From NCBI RefSeq assembly GCF_010977555.1, contig NZ_CP048815.1:5076501-5140500 (forward strand): 64,000 nucleotides of DNA, written 5' to 3'. Under the pieces are notes generated by a model that made no database searches, was not told where the DNA came from, and saw only the letters and a list, made by a program, of their open reading frames with translations. The position numbers and the translations under genes are program-made. This document shows positions 38,659 to 49,767 of the stretch, in pieces (the first letter of the stretch is position 1; every line of letters begins with the position of its first letter). Source of the stretch: Caulobacter rhizosphaerae. Its GTDB lineage: Bacteria > Pseudomonadota > Alphaproteobacteria > Caulobacterales > Caulobacteraceae.

Positions 38659-39990
38659 ATGGACGAAAACCTGTTGCATGACGTGCTCGCCGCCGCGCGA
38701 ACCGCGGGCGCCGACGCCGCCGAAGCCGTGTTCGCGCAGCGCCAATCCCTCTCCGTCAGCGTCCGCCTGGGCGAACTGGAGGAGGTCGAGCGCGAGGAGT
38801 CCCGCGACGTCGGCCTTAGGGTGTTCGTCGGCCAGCGCAGCGCCACGGTGTCCGGCTCGGACATCTCGGCCGAGGGCCGCGCCAAGCTGATCGACCGGGC
38901 CGTGGCCATGGCCCGCCTGGCGCCGGAGGACCCCTACGCCGCCCTGGCCCCGGCCGAGCGCCTGGCCCGCGGCCCGTTCCGCGACCTGGACCTCTACGAC
39001 CCCACCGAGCCCTCGGCCGAGACACTGGAGGCCCAGGCCCGCGAGGCCGAGGCCGCGGCCCGCGGCGTGGAGGGCGTGACCAATTCCGACGGCGGCTCGT
39101 CGTCGTGGAGCGCCTCGACCTGGCGGCTCGTGACGAGCGAAGGCTTTTCCGGCCTGCACCAGGCCAGCGGCTTCGGCGTCTCGGCCTCGGCCATCGCCGG
39201 CGAGGGCGCGGGCATGGAGCGCGGCGGCGAGGGCCGCTCGACCCGCCACGCCGCCGACCTTCCCAGCCCCCACAGCATCGGCGCCAAGGCCGGCGAGCTG
39301 GCCGTCGCCAAGCTGAACCCGCGCAAGCTGGACTCCACCACCGCCCCGGTGATCTTCGAGAACCGCCTGGCCATGTCGCTGCTCAGCCCGCTGATCGGCG
39401 CGATCTCGGGCCCGTCGATCGCCCGCGGGACCTCGTTCCTGAAGGACAGGCTGGGCCAGCAGATCTTCGCCAAGGGCGTGACCCTGCTCGACGATCCCTT
39501 CCGCCCGCGCGGCCTGGGCTCGGCCCCGTTCGACGACGAGGGCGTGGCCTGCGAGGCCCGCGCCCTGATCGACGACGGGGTGCTGACCACCTGGCTGATG
39601 AACGTCAGTTCGGCCAAGCAGCTGGGCCTGGAAAGCACCGGCCACGCCTCGCGCGGCCTGGCCGGCCCGTCCGGCGTCTCGACCCATAACCTGACCCTGC
39701 AGCCGGGCGACCGCGACCTGGCCGGCCTGATGGCCGACGCCGGAACGGGCCTGCTGGTCACCTCGATGTTCGGCCCCTCGCTGAACGGCAACACCGGCGA
39801 CTGGTCGGTGGGCTGCTCGGGCTTCTGGTTCGAGAACGGCGTCTCGACCGGCCCGGTCACCGAGATCACCGTGGCCGGCAACCTGATCGACATCTACGCC
39901 CGCCTGGTCCCCGGCTCGGACCTGGAGCTCCGCGGGGCCAGCAACAGCCCGTCCCTGCTGGTCGACGCCCTGGCGATCGCCGGAAAATGA
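38659..39990 (+). CDS. pmbA: metalloprotease-associated protein PmbA (TldE)
   Basis: 443 aa, non-catalytic partner of TldD. It lacks HExxxH but has the same fold: VSVRLGELEEVEREESRDVGLRVFVGQRSATVSGSD near the start and GASNSPSLLVDALAI at the end. TSMFGPSLNGNTGDWSVGCSGFWFENG is the PmbA signature. The end overlaps the CysQ-like gene (ATGA). tldD is 24 kb away on the same strand. Confidence 0.95.
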   Translation: MDENLLHDVLAAARTAGADAAEAVFAQRQSLSVSVRLGELEEVEREESRDVGLRVFVGQRSATVSGSDISAEGRAKLIDRAVAMARLAPEDPYAALAPAERLARGPFRDLDLYDPTEPSAETLEAQAREAEAAARGVEGVTNSDGGSSSWSASTWRLVTSEGFSGLHQASGFGVSASAIAGEGAGMERGGEGRSTRHAADLPSPHSIGAKAGELAVAKLNPRKLDSTTAPVIFENRLAMSLLSPLIGAISGPSIARGTSFLKDRLGQQIFAKGVTLLDDPFRPRGLGSAPFDDEGVACEARALIDDGVLTTWLMNVSSAKQLGLESTGHASRGLAGPSGVSTHNLTLQPGDRDLAGLMADAGTGLLVTSMFGPSLNGNTGDWSVGCSGFWFENGVSTGPVTEITVAGNLIDIYARLVPGSDLELRGASNSPSLLVDALAIAGK

Positions 39991-40772
39991 CCGACCTGGA
40001 CCTGATCCTGACGGCGGCGCGCGAGGCCGGGGCCCTGGCGCTCTCGGCTCGCGGCGAGGGCCTGAAGATCTGGTCCAAGGACGGCGGCTCGCCGGTCACC
40101 GACGCGGATCTGGCCGTCGACGCCCTGCTGAAGGACCGCCTGGGCGCGGCCCGGCCCGGCTATGGCTGGTTGTCGGAGGAGACGGCCGACGATCCGGCCC
40201 GCCTGGCCACGCCGCGCCAGTTCGTCGTCGACCCGATCGACGGCACCGTGGCCTTCATCAAGGGCAAGCCCTGGTTCGCCGTGTCGATCGCCGTGGTCGA
40301 GAACGGTCGTCCGGTCGCCGGCGTCGTCCACGCCCCGGCCCTGGACGAGACCTACACGGCCGTCGCGGGCGGCGGCGCGACCCTGAACGGGACGGCGGTC
40401 AGCCCCAGCGACACCGACGACCTCGAGGACGCCGCCATGCTGGGCGACGCCAAGATGTTCGCCCATCCGGTCTGGGCCGAGCCGTGGCCGCCGATGCGGG
40501 TGGAGAGCCGCAACTCGATCGCCTACCGCCTGTGCCTGGTGGCCGCCGGGGCCTTCGACGCGGCGGTCGCCCTGTCGCCCAAGAACGAATGGGACCTGGC
40601 GGCCGCCGACCTGATCTGCGCCGAGGCCGGCGCCGTCCTGACCGACCACAGGGGCTCCGCCTTCGCCTACAACCGGGCAAATCCACTGCTTCCGAGCGTG
40701 GTTTGCGCCAATCGCGCGCTTCACCCGTTGATCCTGTCACGCGTCGGGCATATCGACCTGCCGCAACGATAA
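39987..40772 (+). CDS. inositol monophosphatase family / CysQ-like phosphatase
   Basis: 261 aa, lithium-sensitive phosphatase superfamily. The metal site is SEET (GYGWLSEETADD), followed by VVDPIDGTVAFIKGKPWFAVSIAV and NEWDLAAADLICAEAGAVLTD. The KSDGSPVT-like N-terminal motif (SKDGGSPVTDADLAVD) and the length suit 3'(2'),5'-bisphosphate nucleotidase CysQ, which recycles PAP from sulfate assimilation. Inositol monophosphatase activity is the alternative. Coupled to pmbA by a 4-base overlap. Confidence 0.9.
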   Translation: MTDLDLILTAAREAGALALSARGEGLKIWSKDGGSPVTDADLAVDALLKDRLGAARPGYGWLSEETADDPARLATPRQFVVDPIDGTVAFIKGKPWFAVSIAVVENGRPVAGVVHAPALDETYTAVAGGGATLNGTAVSPSDTDDLEDAAMLGDAKMFAHPVWAEPWPPMRVESRNSIAYRLCLVAAGAFDAAVALSPKNEWDLAAADLICAEAGAVLTDHRGSAFAYNRANPLLPSVVCANRALHPLILSRVGHIDLPQR

Positions 40773-40796
40773 CTTCCGCGCAGGAACTTCCACGCC

Positions 40797-41021
40797 ATGA
40801 GCGACAAGCAGCTTCTTCACCTCGTGATCGGCGGTGAACTGAAGAACGTTTCCGATATCGAGTTCCGCGACCTGTCGAAGGTCGAGTTCGTCGGCGCCTA
40901 CGCCAGCTACGCCGACGCCCACAAGGCCTGGAAGGCCAAGGCCCAGGCCACGGTCGACAACGCCCACGCCCGCTACTTCATCATCCACGCCCACAAGCTG
41001 CTGGATCCGAGCGTGGATTGA
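40797..41021 (+). CDS. DUF4170 family protein
   Basis: 74 aa soluble protein: MSDKQLLHLVIGGELKNVSDIEFRDL, then VEFVGAYASYADAHKAWKAKAQATVDNAHARYFIIHAHKLLDP. I recognise it as DUF4170, a short alphaproteobacterial family of unknown function. It follows the CysQ-like gene by 24 bases and is probably in the same transcript. Confidence 0.88.
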   Translation: MSDKQLLHLVIGGELKNVSDIEFRDLSKVEFVGAYASYADAHKAWKAKAQATVDNAHARYFIIHAHKLLDPSVD

Positions 41022-41160
41022 TCCAGACCCTCCCCCTGTGGGGAGGCGGCCGAAGGCCGGTGGGGGGAGTCTTTGGATCGTCGATCCAGATGGTGGTCGA
41101 GGCCGCATCACTCCCCCCACCGTCGGCTTCGCCGACACCTCCCCACGGGGGGAGGACCTG
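41022..41160. repeat. CCTCCCC-type inverted repeat element
   Basis: Left unit with CCTCCCCCTGTGGGGAGGCGG, and right unit with ACACCTCCCCACGGGGGGAGG; inner GGTGGGGGGAGT is mirrored by ACTCCCCCCACC. The whole fills the gap between DUF4170 and the convergent phosphatase gene. A cleaner copy is at 47885-47994. Confidence 0.88.
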
Positions 41161-41164
41161 AAAA

Positions 41165-41830
41165 TCACTCCCGCCGCAGCAATCCCTCGGTCACGATCCC
41201 GCCGATCATCCCGGCCCGGAAGTCGGCCTTGATCTTCACGGGGTCGTAGTCGGGGCTCTCCACCCATTGGGTGAAGGTCAGGCCCTTGGGGGCGGCGTCG
41301 GCCAGGTAGCGTTCGAAGGTGTAGTCCAGCACGCCGGTCTTGCCCTGCTTGATATGCAGGTACTTGAACGACAGCTGCTCCATCGCCGCCTCGATCGGCA
41401 GGCCCAGGCGGTAGTGGGCGTAGAGCACGCTCATGATCCCCGCCCGGTCCGCGCCCGACTTGCAGTGCATCAGGGCCGGGTATTCGATGGTCTCGAACAG
41501 GTCGCGCGCGCCCAGCACCCGCTCCTTGATCGGGACCTCGCGCGAGGTGATCACGAAGTCGACCATCTTCAGGCCCAGCTTGTCGCAGGCGTATTTCTCC
41601 AGGGCGTAGAAGCTGCCGTCGAACCCGCCGCGCAGGTTGATGACGGTCTTGATGCCCTGCTTCTTCCAGGCGGCCAGCTGGTGCGGCCAGGGCTGGTTGG
41701 TGCGCACCAGCTCGGGGCTGATCCAGTGGTCGTTCTTGAAGCCCAGGCGCAGATAGGCGTGGTCGTTCCACAGGTACGAGAGGTAGGTGCGAAAGCGTCC
41801 CCAGCGGGTGGTGGTGTCGTAGCCGGGCAA
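41165..41830 (-). CDS. tyrosine-phosphatase-like protein
   Basis: 221 aa, cysteine phosphatase fold (dual-specificity/SIW14-like). The P-loop is HCKSGADRAG with Cys123 and Arg129 (C-x5-R); upstream features are LVRTNQPWPHQLAAWKKQGIKTVINLRGG. I choose TTG 41830 because GAAGGA lies eight bases upstream and the sequence becomes protein-like there. GTG 41902 is an alternative, and the frame open to 43726 is only the mirror of the ABC transporter gene. Substrate may be a protein or a phospholipid; the gene is divergent from the lipid A cluster. Confidence 0.85.
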   Translation of the reverse strand: MPGYDTTTRWGRFRTYLSYLWNDHAYLRLGFKNDHWISPELVRTNQPWPHQLAAWKKQGIKTVINLRGGFDGSFYALEKYACDKLGLKMVDFVITSREVPIKERVLGARDLFETIEYPALMHCKSGADRAGIMSVLYAHYRLGLPIEAAMEQLSFKYLHIKQGKTGVLDYTFERYLADAAPKGLTFTQWVESPDYDPVKIKADFRAGMIGGIVTEGLLRRE

Positions 41831-41968
41831 GCGGGCGATCCTTCGTGAACGAGGCCTAATTAGGCGCCACAGCCCTGTAATGCAAAAGCCACAGCGCCGC
41901 ACCCCCGCCGCAATGACAGGCCATGGCTGAGCTTGACAGCCCCGCCCCGACGTCCGACCCGTGCCGCC

Positions 41969-43755
<1,787 letters not shown>

Positions 43756-43759
<4 letters not shown>

Positions 43760-44469
43760 GGCCGCTGCGCTGGCCGCTGGTGATCCAGATCGTCTCGTCG
43801 ATCTTCGCCGGCTATTCCAGGCTGGTGTTCCGCACCCTGCGCCTGACCCGCGAGGGCCAGGAGCACGCCGAGGCGGTCTGGGCCCAGGGCCGCGAGACCG
43901 GGGTCGGGGCGATCCTGTGCTTCTGGCACGCGCGCATCCCGATGTCGCCGCTGACCTGGCCGCAGGATCCCGGCCGCCAGGACATGCGGGCCCTGATCTC
44001 GCGCTCGGCCGACGGCGAGTTCATCGCCCAGACCGTCGAGAAGCTGGGCTTCCCGGCGATCCGCGGCTCGTCGACCAAGAAGACCGACCCGGCCAAGAAC
44101 AAGCATGGCGAGCAGGCCTTCCGCGACATGATCAAGTGGGTCAAGGACGGCGGCGGGATCGCCATCACCCCCGACGGCCCGCGCGGCCCGGCCGAGCGCA
44201 TGGAGAAGGGCACCCCCTCCCTGGCCCGGGTGACCGGCGCCCCGGTGATCTTCGTCGGCCTGGCCGCCAAGCCCTGCATCCGCCTGGGCTCGTGGGACCG
44301 CACCGTCATCCCCCTGCCCTTCGCCAAGGCGGCGATGGTCTGGAGCGCGCCAACGATGGCCGGACGCGGGGATGATCCGGACGCGCTGGTCGAAGACTGG
44401 GCGGCCCAGCTGTCGGCGGTGACCCGGCGGGCGGAGGCGCTGGTGGGGGCGGAGCCGGACTGGGTTTGA
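43756..44469 (+). CDS. DUF374 lysophospholipid acyltransferase-like protein
   Basis: 237 aa, one N-terminal membrane helix and an LPLAT-fold domain. Key segments are AILCFWHARIPMSPLTW (His of the active site), ALISRSADGEFIAQTVEKLGFPAIRGSSTKK and GGGIAITPDGPRGPAERMEKGTPSLARVTGAPV. DUF374 genes occur beside waaA and lpxK in many alphaproteobacteria and probably act in lipid A or outer-membrane lipid acylation; the exact reaction is inferred. Confidence 0.9.
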
Positions 44470-44473
44470 GTTC

Positions 44474-44548
44474 GGGGACACGCCCTTGCGGCGTGTCCCC
44501 ACCGGGATCGGTGCGTCGGAAGGGGACACGCCGCAAGGGCGTGTCCCC
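44474..44548. repeat. REPIN-like doublet (GGGGACA-GGCGTGTCCCC family)
   Basis: Units at 44474-44500 (loop CTTGC) and 44522-44548 (loop GCAAG), in opposite orientation, 21 bases apart. It separates the DUF374 gene from the CDF exporter gene, five bases after the stop. Confidence 0.93.
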
Positions 44549-44590
44549 GACCTGGGTTGAAAGGCCTCCCCCTTGGTGGGATGTAGACCC

Positions 44591-45589
44591 ATGCCGCACG
44601 ACCACGCCGACCACGATCACCACGACCACGATCACCACGATCATGGCCCCGGCCATGCGCACGGCCACGACCACGGCCATCACCACCACGGCCCCGGCGG
44701 CCACAGCCATGCGCCCAAGGACTTCGGCCGGGCCTTCGCGGTCGGCGCCACGCTGAACATCGGCTTCGTGGTCGCCGAGACCATCGCCGGCCTGATGACC
44801 CACTCGCTGGCCCTGCTGGCCGACGCCGGCCACAACCTGTCCGACGTGCTGGGCCTGTTCATGGCCTGGGGCGCGGTGGTGCTGGCCAGGAAGGCCCCGG
44901 CCGGGCGGCGCACCTACGGCCTGCGCAAGGGCACGATCCTGGCTTCGCTGACCAACGCCGTGGTGCTGCTGGTGGCGGTCGGGGCCATCGCCTGGGAGGC
45001 CGTGCGCCGCTTCGCCGACCCGCAGCCGATTGAGACCGGTCCGGTGATGATCGTCGCGGCCATCGGCATCGCCATCAACACCGCCACGGCCCTGATGTTC
45101 ATGCGCGGCTCCAAGGACGACCTGAACATCCGCGGCGCCTTCCTGCACATGGCCGCCGACGCCGCCATCTCGGCCGGCGTGGTGGTGGCCGCCGCCGCCA
45201 TGTGGGCCACCGGCTGGCTGTGGCTGGACCCGGTCGTCAGCCTGGGCATCGTGGCGGTGATCGTGCTGGGCACCTGGGGCCTGCTGCGCGACAGCCTGGA
45301 CCTGGCCCTGGACGCCGCCCCGCGCGGCATCGACCCCAAGGCGGTCCGGGCCTGGCTGGCCGAGCGCCCCGGCGTGACCGAGGTCCACGACCTGCACATC
45401 TGGGCGATGAGCACCACGGAAACGGCCATGACCGCCCACCTGGTCCGCCCCGAGAACCCCGACAACGACCAGTTCCTGCACGAGATCTGCGGCCAGATGT
45501 CCAGCCGCTTCAAGATCGGCCACGTCACCATCCAGGTCGAGAGCGGCGGCGTGGCCACCTGCCACCTGGCCGGCGCGGACGCGGTGTGA
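44591..45589 (+). CDS. cation diffusion facilitator, zinc/cobalt exporter type
   Basis: 332 aa. The N-terminal 45 residues are extremely rich in His and Asp (HDHADHDHHDHDHHDH and more), a metal buffer. Six membrane helices follow, with HSLALLADAGHNLSDVLGL (HxxxD site) and the second site HMAADAAISAGVV. The cytoplasmic domain ends the protein (TEVHDLHIWAMSTTETAMTAHL). This resembles DmeF/CzcD/ZitB exporters. ATG 44591. Its end overlaps waaA (GTGA), so metal export and lipid A genes are translationally coupled. Confidence 0.95.
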   Translation: MPHDHADHDHHDHDHHDHGPGHAHGHDHGHHHHGPGGHSHAPKDFGRAFAVGATLNIGFVVAETIAGLMTHSLALLADAGHNLSDVLGLFMAWGAVVLARKAPAGRRTYGLRKGTILASLTNAVVLLVAVGAIAWEAVRRFADPQPIETGPVMIVAAIGIAINTATALMFMRGSKDDLNIRGAFLHMAADAAISAGVVVAAAAMWATGWLWLDPVVSLGIVAVIVLGTWGLLRDSLDLALDAAPRGIDPKAVRAWLAERPGVTEVHDLHIWAMSTTETAMTAHLVRPENPDNDQFLHEICGQMSSRFKIGHVTIQVESGGVATCHLAGADAV

Positions 45590-46881
45590 GCCTTCCCCTG
45601 TCCCTGGCGCTCTATAGGGCGGCGACCACCGTCCTGGAGCCGTTCGCGCCCCTGCTGCTGAGCCGCCGGGCCCAGGCCGGCAAGGAGGACCGCGCCCGGC
45701 TGCACGAGCGGCTGGGCCGGCCCAGGATCCCGCGTCCGCCAATGGGCCCCTCTGGGCGGCTGGTCTGGCTGCACGGGGCCAGCGTCGGCGAGAGCCTGTC
45801 GATCCTGCCCCTGGTCGAGCGGCTGCGGGCCGAGCGTCCGGACGTCGCGGTGCTGGTCAGCTCCGGCACCGTCACCTCGGCGGACCTGCTGGCTCGGCGC
45901 CTGCCGGCCGGGGCGGTCCACCAGTTCCTGCCGGTCGACACCCCGGGCGGCGCGCGGCGGTTCCTCGACCACTGGCGGCCCGACCTGGCGGTGTTCGTCG
46001 AGAGCGAGCTGTGGCCCAACCTGCTGCTGACCGCCAAGGCGCGCGGGGTGAGGCTGGCCCTGGTCTCGGCCAAGCTGTCGGACAAGAGCTACGCCGGCTG
46101 GCGGGCCCGGCCGTTCGCGGCCTTCGAGCTGTTCAGCGGCTTCGACCTGATCCTGGCCCAGGACGGCCGCGCCGCCGAGCGTCTGTCCAGCCTGGGCGGG
46201 ACCGTGGCCGGCGAGGCCGACCTGAAGTTCGGCGCGGCGCCGCTGCCGGTCGACGCGGCGGCCCTGGCCAGCCTGCGCGTGCGGCTCAGCGACCGGCCGC
46301 TGCTGCTGGCCGCCAGCACCCATCCGGGCGAGGACGAGCGGGTGCTGGCGGCCTGGCGCGCCCTGCCCGCCCACAGCGACTATGACCGTCCGCGGCTGGT
46401 GATCGTCCCCCGCCATCCCGAACGCGGCGCCGCCATCGCGGACATGGCCCTGGCCGCCGGGGCCACGACCTGCCTGCGCAGTCGCGAACCCGACGACTCC
46501 GCCGAGGTCATCGTCGCCGACACCCTGGGCGAGCTGGGCCTGTGGTACCGGCTGGCCGACCTGGCCCTGGTGGCCGGCAGCCTGGTGGAGGGGATCGGCG
46601 GCCACAATCCGCTGGAGCCGGCGCGGCTGGACTGTCCGATCGTCTCCGGCCCGCATGTCGAGAACTGGCTGACCGCCTATGCCGACCTGCGCGACGCCGA
46701 CGGCGTGACCTTCGCCGACGCCTCGGTGCTGGGCGCGCGGCTGGCCGAGCTGCTGGCCCGGCCAGAGGTCCTGAAGCGGCAGGCGGCCAACGCCCGGGCG
46801 TTCGTCGCCCGGCGCGACGCCGAGGCGCGGGCGGGGCTGGACCGCATCCTCGCCCTGCTCGACGCGGAGGCGCGGGCATGA
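45586..46881 (+). CDS. waaA: 3-deoxy-D-manno-octulosonic acid transferase
   Basis: 431 aa GT-B enzyme adding Kdo to lipid A. Features are an N-terminal hydrophobic segment, LVWLHGASVGESLSILPLVERL with the catalytic Glu, VFVESELWPNLLLTAKARGVRLALVSAKLSDKSYAGW, LAASTHPGEDERVL, and GSLVEGIGGHNPLEPARLDCPIVSGPHVENW. GTG 45586 overlaps the CDF stop (GTGA) and gives a normal N-terminus. The end overlaps lpxK. Confidence 0.96.
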   Translation: MSLPLSLALYRAATTVLEPFAPLLLSRRAQAGKEDRARLHERLGRPRIPRPPMGPSGRLVWLHGASVGESLSILPLVERLRAERPDVAVLVSSGTVTSADLLARRLPAGAVHQFLPVDTPGGARRFLDHWRPDLAVFVESELWPNLLLTAKARGVRLALVSAKLSDKSYAGWRARPFAAFELFSGFDLILAQDGRAAERLSSLGGTVAGEADLKFGAAPLPVDAAALASLRVRLSDRPLLLAASTHPGEDERVLAAWRALPAHSDYDRPRLVIVPRHPERGAAIADMALAAGATTCLRSREPDDSAEVIVADTLGELGLWYRLADLALVAGSLVEGIGGHNPLEPARLDCPIVSGPHVENWLTAYADLRDADGVTFADASVLGARLAELLARPEVLKRQAANARAFVARRDAEARAGLDRILALLDAEARA

Positions 46882-47885
46882 AGCTGGCCACCCCGCGCTG
46901 GTGGTACCGTCGCGACGGCGCCCCCAGCCCGCTGACCCGCGCCCTGCTGACCCCGCTGTCGTGGATCTGGGCCGCCCAGACCGCCCGGCGGATCGCCCGC
47001 ACCCAGCCGCGCGGCGCCGACTGCGCGGTGATCTGCGTGGGCAACTTCACGGTTGGCGGGGTGGGCAAGACGCCGATCGTCCGCGAGCTGCTGCTGACCC
47101 TGACCCAGCGCGGCCGCCGCGCCCACGGCCTGTCGCGCGGCTATGGCGGCCGACTGAAGGGGCCGGTCCAGGTCGACCCGCTGCGGCATGCCGCCCGCGA
47201 CGTCGGCGACGAGCCGCTGATGCTGGCCCAGGACTTCCCGATCTGGGTGTCGCGCGACCGGGTGCTGGGGGCTCGTCGCGCCGCCGCGGCCGGGGCCGAG
47301 GTGGTGGTCATGGACGACGGCCACCAGAACCCCGACCTGCGCAAGACCCTGTCGCTGGTGGTGGTCGACGGCGAGACCCGCGAGGACGAATGGCCGTTCG
47401 GCGACGGCAAGGTGTTCCCGGCCGGGCCGATGCGCGAGCCCCTGGCGGCCAGCCTGGCCCGCACCGACGCGGTGATCGTGCTGCTGCCGGGCGACCTACC
47501 GGCCGCGGACCCCGACCTGCTGGCCCTGTTCGGCGACACCCCGGTGCTGATCGCCCGGCTGGAGCCCGCCACCCCGCCGCCCAAGGGCCGGCAGGTCGGC
47601 TTCGCGGGCATCGGCAAGCCGTGGAAGGTGGAGCGGGCCCTGAAGGCGGCCGGCTGTCATCTGGTCGACTTCGCGCCCTATCCCGACCACGGCGAATACG
47701 ACGAGGCGACCCTCACCTTCCTGGCCGAGCGGGCGGCGACCTACAGCGCCGGGTTGGTGACGACCGAGAAAGACTGGGTGCGGCTGCCGCCGGCCTGGCG
47801 CGACCAGGTGACGGCCTGGCCGGTTAGGGCGCGGTTCGAGGACGAGGGGGCGCTGGGGGCGTTGCTGGAGAGGGCGGGGCTTTAG
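46878..47885 (+). CDS. lpxK: tetraacyldisaccharide 4'-kinase
   Basis: 335 aa membrane-associated kinase that phosphorylates the lipid A disaccharide. The P-loop is GNFTVGGVGKTP (residues 55-66), unusually near the N-terminus as in all LpxK. HGLSRGYGG, VVVMDDGHQNPDLRKTLSLVVVDG and FPAGPMREPL are family blocks. ATG 46878 overlaps waaA (ATGA). The repeat after it is probably the end of the cluster. Confidence 0.96.
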   Translation: MKLATPRWWYRRDGAPSPLTRALLTPLSWIWAAQTARRIARTQPRGADCAVICVGNFTVGGVGKTPIVRELLLTLTQRGRRAHGLSRGYGGRLKGPVQVDPLRHAARDVGDEPLMLAQDFPIWVSRDRVLGARRAAAAGAEVVVMDDGHQNPDLRKTLSLVVVDGETREDEWPFGDGKVFPAGPMREPLAASLARTDAVIVLLPGDLPAADPDLLALFGDTPVLIARLEPATPPPKGRQVGFAGIGKPWKVERALKAAGCHLVDFAPYPDHGEYDEATLTFLAERAATYSAGLVTTEKDWVRLPPAWRDQVTAWPVRARFEDEGALGALLERAGL

Positions 47886-47994
47886 ATCCTCCCCCTCTGG
47901 GGGAGGTGGCCCAAAGGGCCGGAGGGGGTTTCACCCGCCGACTCAGCGGTCCCCCTCCGTCGCTCCGCGACACCTCCCCCAGAGGGGGAGGATC
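47885..47994. repeat. GATCCTCCCCC-type inverted repeat element
   Basis: Outer arms GATCCTCCCCCTCTGG... (from 47885) and ...CCAGAGGGGGAGGATC (to 47994) are perfect complements over 22 bases; the inner parts GGAGGGGG / CCCCCTCC pair as well. It lies between the convergent lpxK and phosphotransferase genes and could end transcripts from both sides. Confidence 0.93.
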
Positions 47995-47999
47995 TGTTG

Positions 48000-49079
48000 C
48001 TAAGCCCCCGCCTTCTGCGCGAATTCCCAGGCGCCCCGGGCGAGCACGGGCACCCGCGCCTCCATCAGCTCGGCATGGGCGCTGGCGGCCGTGCCGTCGC
48101 GCACCCGGCCGACGATGCCCTGGCAGATCCCGGCCAGGCGGAACAGGTTGTAGCTGAAGTACCAGTCCAGGTTCGGCAAGCCGTCGCGGCCGGTCAGCCG
48201 GCAGTACTGCGCCACGGCCTCGTCGATGGTGGGCACGCCATAGGCGGTGAGATCCTGGATCTCGGCCAGGCCGCCGCGCTGGTCGGACGGCATCACCCAG
48301 TTCATCAGGAAGTAGCTGAAGTCGGCCAGCGGATTGCCCAGGGTCGACAGCTCCCAGTCCAGCACCGCCACCACCTTCGGCTCGCTGGGGTGCAGGATCA
48401 TGTTGTCCAGGCGGTAGTCGCCATGGACGATCGAGGTGACGTCATCGGCCGGGCAGCTCGCCGGCAGAAACGCGATCAGCCGGTCCATGGCCTCGATCGT
48501 CCGGGTTTCGGACGCCTTGTACTGCTTGGTCCAGCGGTCGATCTGGCGGGCGAAGTAGTTGCCGGGCTTGCCATAATCGGCCAGGCCCACGGCGGCGTAG
48601 TCGACCGTGTGCAGGGCCGCCAGGGTGGCGATCTCGGCCTCGTAGATCGCCCGGCGCTCGGCCGGGGCGTAGTCCGGCAGGGTCCCGTCCCACAGGATCC
48701 GGCCTTCGACATTGTCCATCACGTAGAAGATCGTGCCGATCACGTCCTCGTCCAGGCACAGGGCATAGGCCTTGGCGACGGGGAAGTTCGCCCTGTTCAG
48801 GCCCGAGATCACCTTGAACTCGCGATCGACGGCGTGGGCGCTGGGCAGCAGCTTGCCCGGCGGCTTGCGGCGCAGGACGTACTTCTTCGACGGCGTGACC
48901 AGCTGGTAGGTCGGGTTGGACTGGCCGCCCTTGAACTGGCGCACCTCCAGCGGGCCCTGGTAGCCGTCGACATGGGCCTCCAGCCAGGCCGCCAGCCGGG
49001 CCTCGTCGATGGCGTGGCGCGGGTCGACGGGCTTGGTTCCGGAATTGAGGTCCTGGACGGACGGTTCGCTCGCGGCCAT
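48000..49079 (-). CDS. APH-like phosphotransferase family protein
   Basis: 359 aa aminoglycoside-phosphotransferase fold kinase, like the ACAD10/11-associated family. The nucleotide region is QFKGGQSNPTYQLVTPSKKYVLRRKPPGKLLPSAHAVDREF. The catalytic loop is HGDYRLDNMILHPSEPKVVAVLDWELSTLGNPLADFSYFLMNW. Such proteins often sit near acyl-CoA dehydrogenases and may phosphorylate 4-hydroxy acids; none is adjacent here. I choose ATG 49079 because GGGGAG ends seven bases upstream; ATG 49085 would be too close to it. Confidence 0.9.
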   Translation of the reverse strand: MAASEPSVQDLNSGTKPVDPRHAIDEARLAAWLEAHVDGYQGPLEVRQFKGGQSNPTYQLVTPSKKYVLRRKPPGKLLPSAHAVDREFKVISGLNRANFPVAKAYALCLDEDVIGTIFYVMDNVEGRILWDGTLPDYAPAERRAIYEAEIATLAALHTVDYAAVGLADYGKPGNYFARQIDRWTKQYKASETRTIEAMDRLIAFLPASCPADDVTSIVHGDYRLDNMILHPSEPKVVAVLDWELSTLGNPLADFSYFLMNWVMPSDQRGGLAEIQDLTAYGVPTIDEAVAQYCRLTGRDGLPNLDWYFSYNLFRLAGICQGIVGRVRDGTAASAHAELMEARVPVLARGAWEFAQKAGA

Positions 49080-49382
49080 GCGCATACTCCCCAACACTTG
49101 TTTGAATGAACATTAGAGCCTGGGCGCCGCGACGCAAGCCTCTCCTCCGGGGCTTGAGCGTTCCGTTGAAAGCCGGCTACAAGGGCCCGTCGAAAAAGGG
49201 CCATGGACCGGACAAGGTAAGCCCGGTCGCTTCGAGCTTCGAAGAACCTGTACCCTCGCCTCATGGCTGGGACCCACGACGAGACGACGGCGCATCGTGC
49301 GCCGCCGGCTCGGCGTGCGTGGTCCCGTTGTCGATACCGATCGAGCCCCCGTGCGCCGCGCCTCAATTGAAGGAGAGCGCCG
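49080..49382. other. 303-base intergenic region, no gene seen
   Basis: Divergent spacer between the phosphotransferase and VOC genes. Both promoters should lie here. I see no convincing -35/-10 pair, no strong inverted repeat and no protein-like frame; GGAGAG at the right edge is the ribosome site of the VOC gene. Confidence 0.55.
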
Positions 49383-49742
49383 ATGCGCCTGAACCATATC
49401 GACCTGCCCGTGCCCGACGTCGCCGCGACCCGGGACTTCTTCGAGACCTGGCTGGGCTTCACCCACGAGCGGACCCTGGGCCAGGACGGCCTGGCCATCC
49501 TGCGCGACCAGGCCGGCCTGGTGCTGGTGCTCAGCCGCCTGCGCCGCCACGGGTCTCAGGCCTGGCCGGTCCCGTTCCATATCGGCTTCCACCTGGAGAG
49601 CCCGGCGGCCGTATCCGACCTCCAGGCCCGCATGGCGGCCGGCGGCCTCGCCGTCGACCCGCCGGCGATGCAGCACGGCGCGTTCGCCTTCTACCTGACC
49701 GCGCCCGGCGACATCCTGGTGGAGGTGGCGCACCGGGCCTGA
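49383..49742 (+). CDS. VOC (glyoxalase/bleomycin resistance) family protein
   Basis: 119 aa, one VOC module pair: MRLNHIDLPVPDVAATRDFFETWLGFTHERTLG, then PFHIGFHLESPAAVSDLQARM and a closing AFYLTAPGDILVEVAHRA. Candidate metal ligands are His5, the middle His of HIGFHLE and the final Glu. Reaction unknown. GGAGAGC precedes the start. Confidence 0.88.
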   Translation: MRLNHIDLPVPDVAATRDFFETWLGFTHERTLGQDGLAILRDQAGLVLVLSRLRRHGSQAWPVPFHIGFHLESPAAVSDLQARMAAGGLAVDPPAMQHGAFAFYLTAPGDILVEVAHRA

Positions 49743-49767
49743 GCGTCGATAGCGCCGTGCGCGAGAC

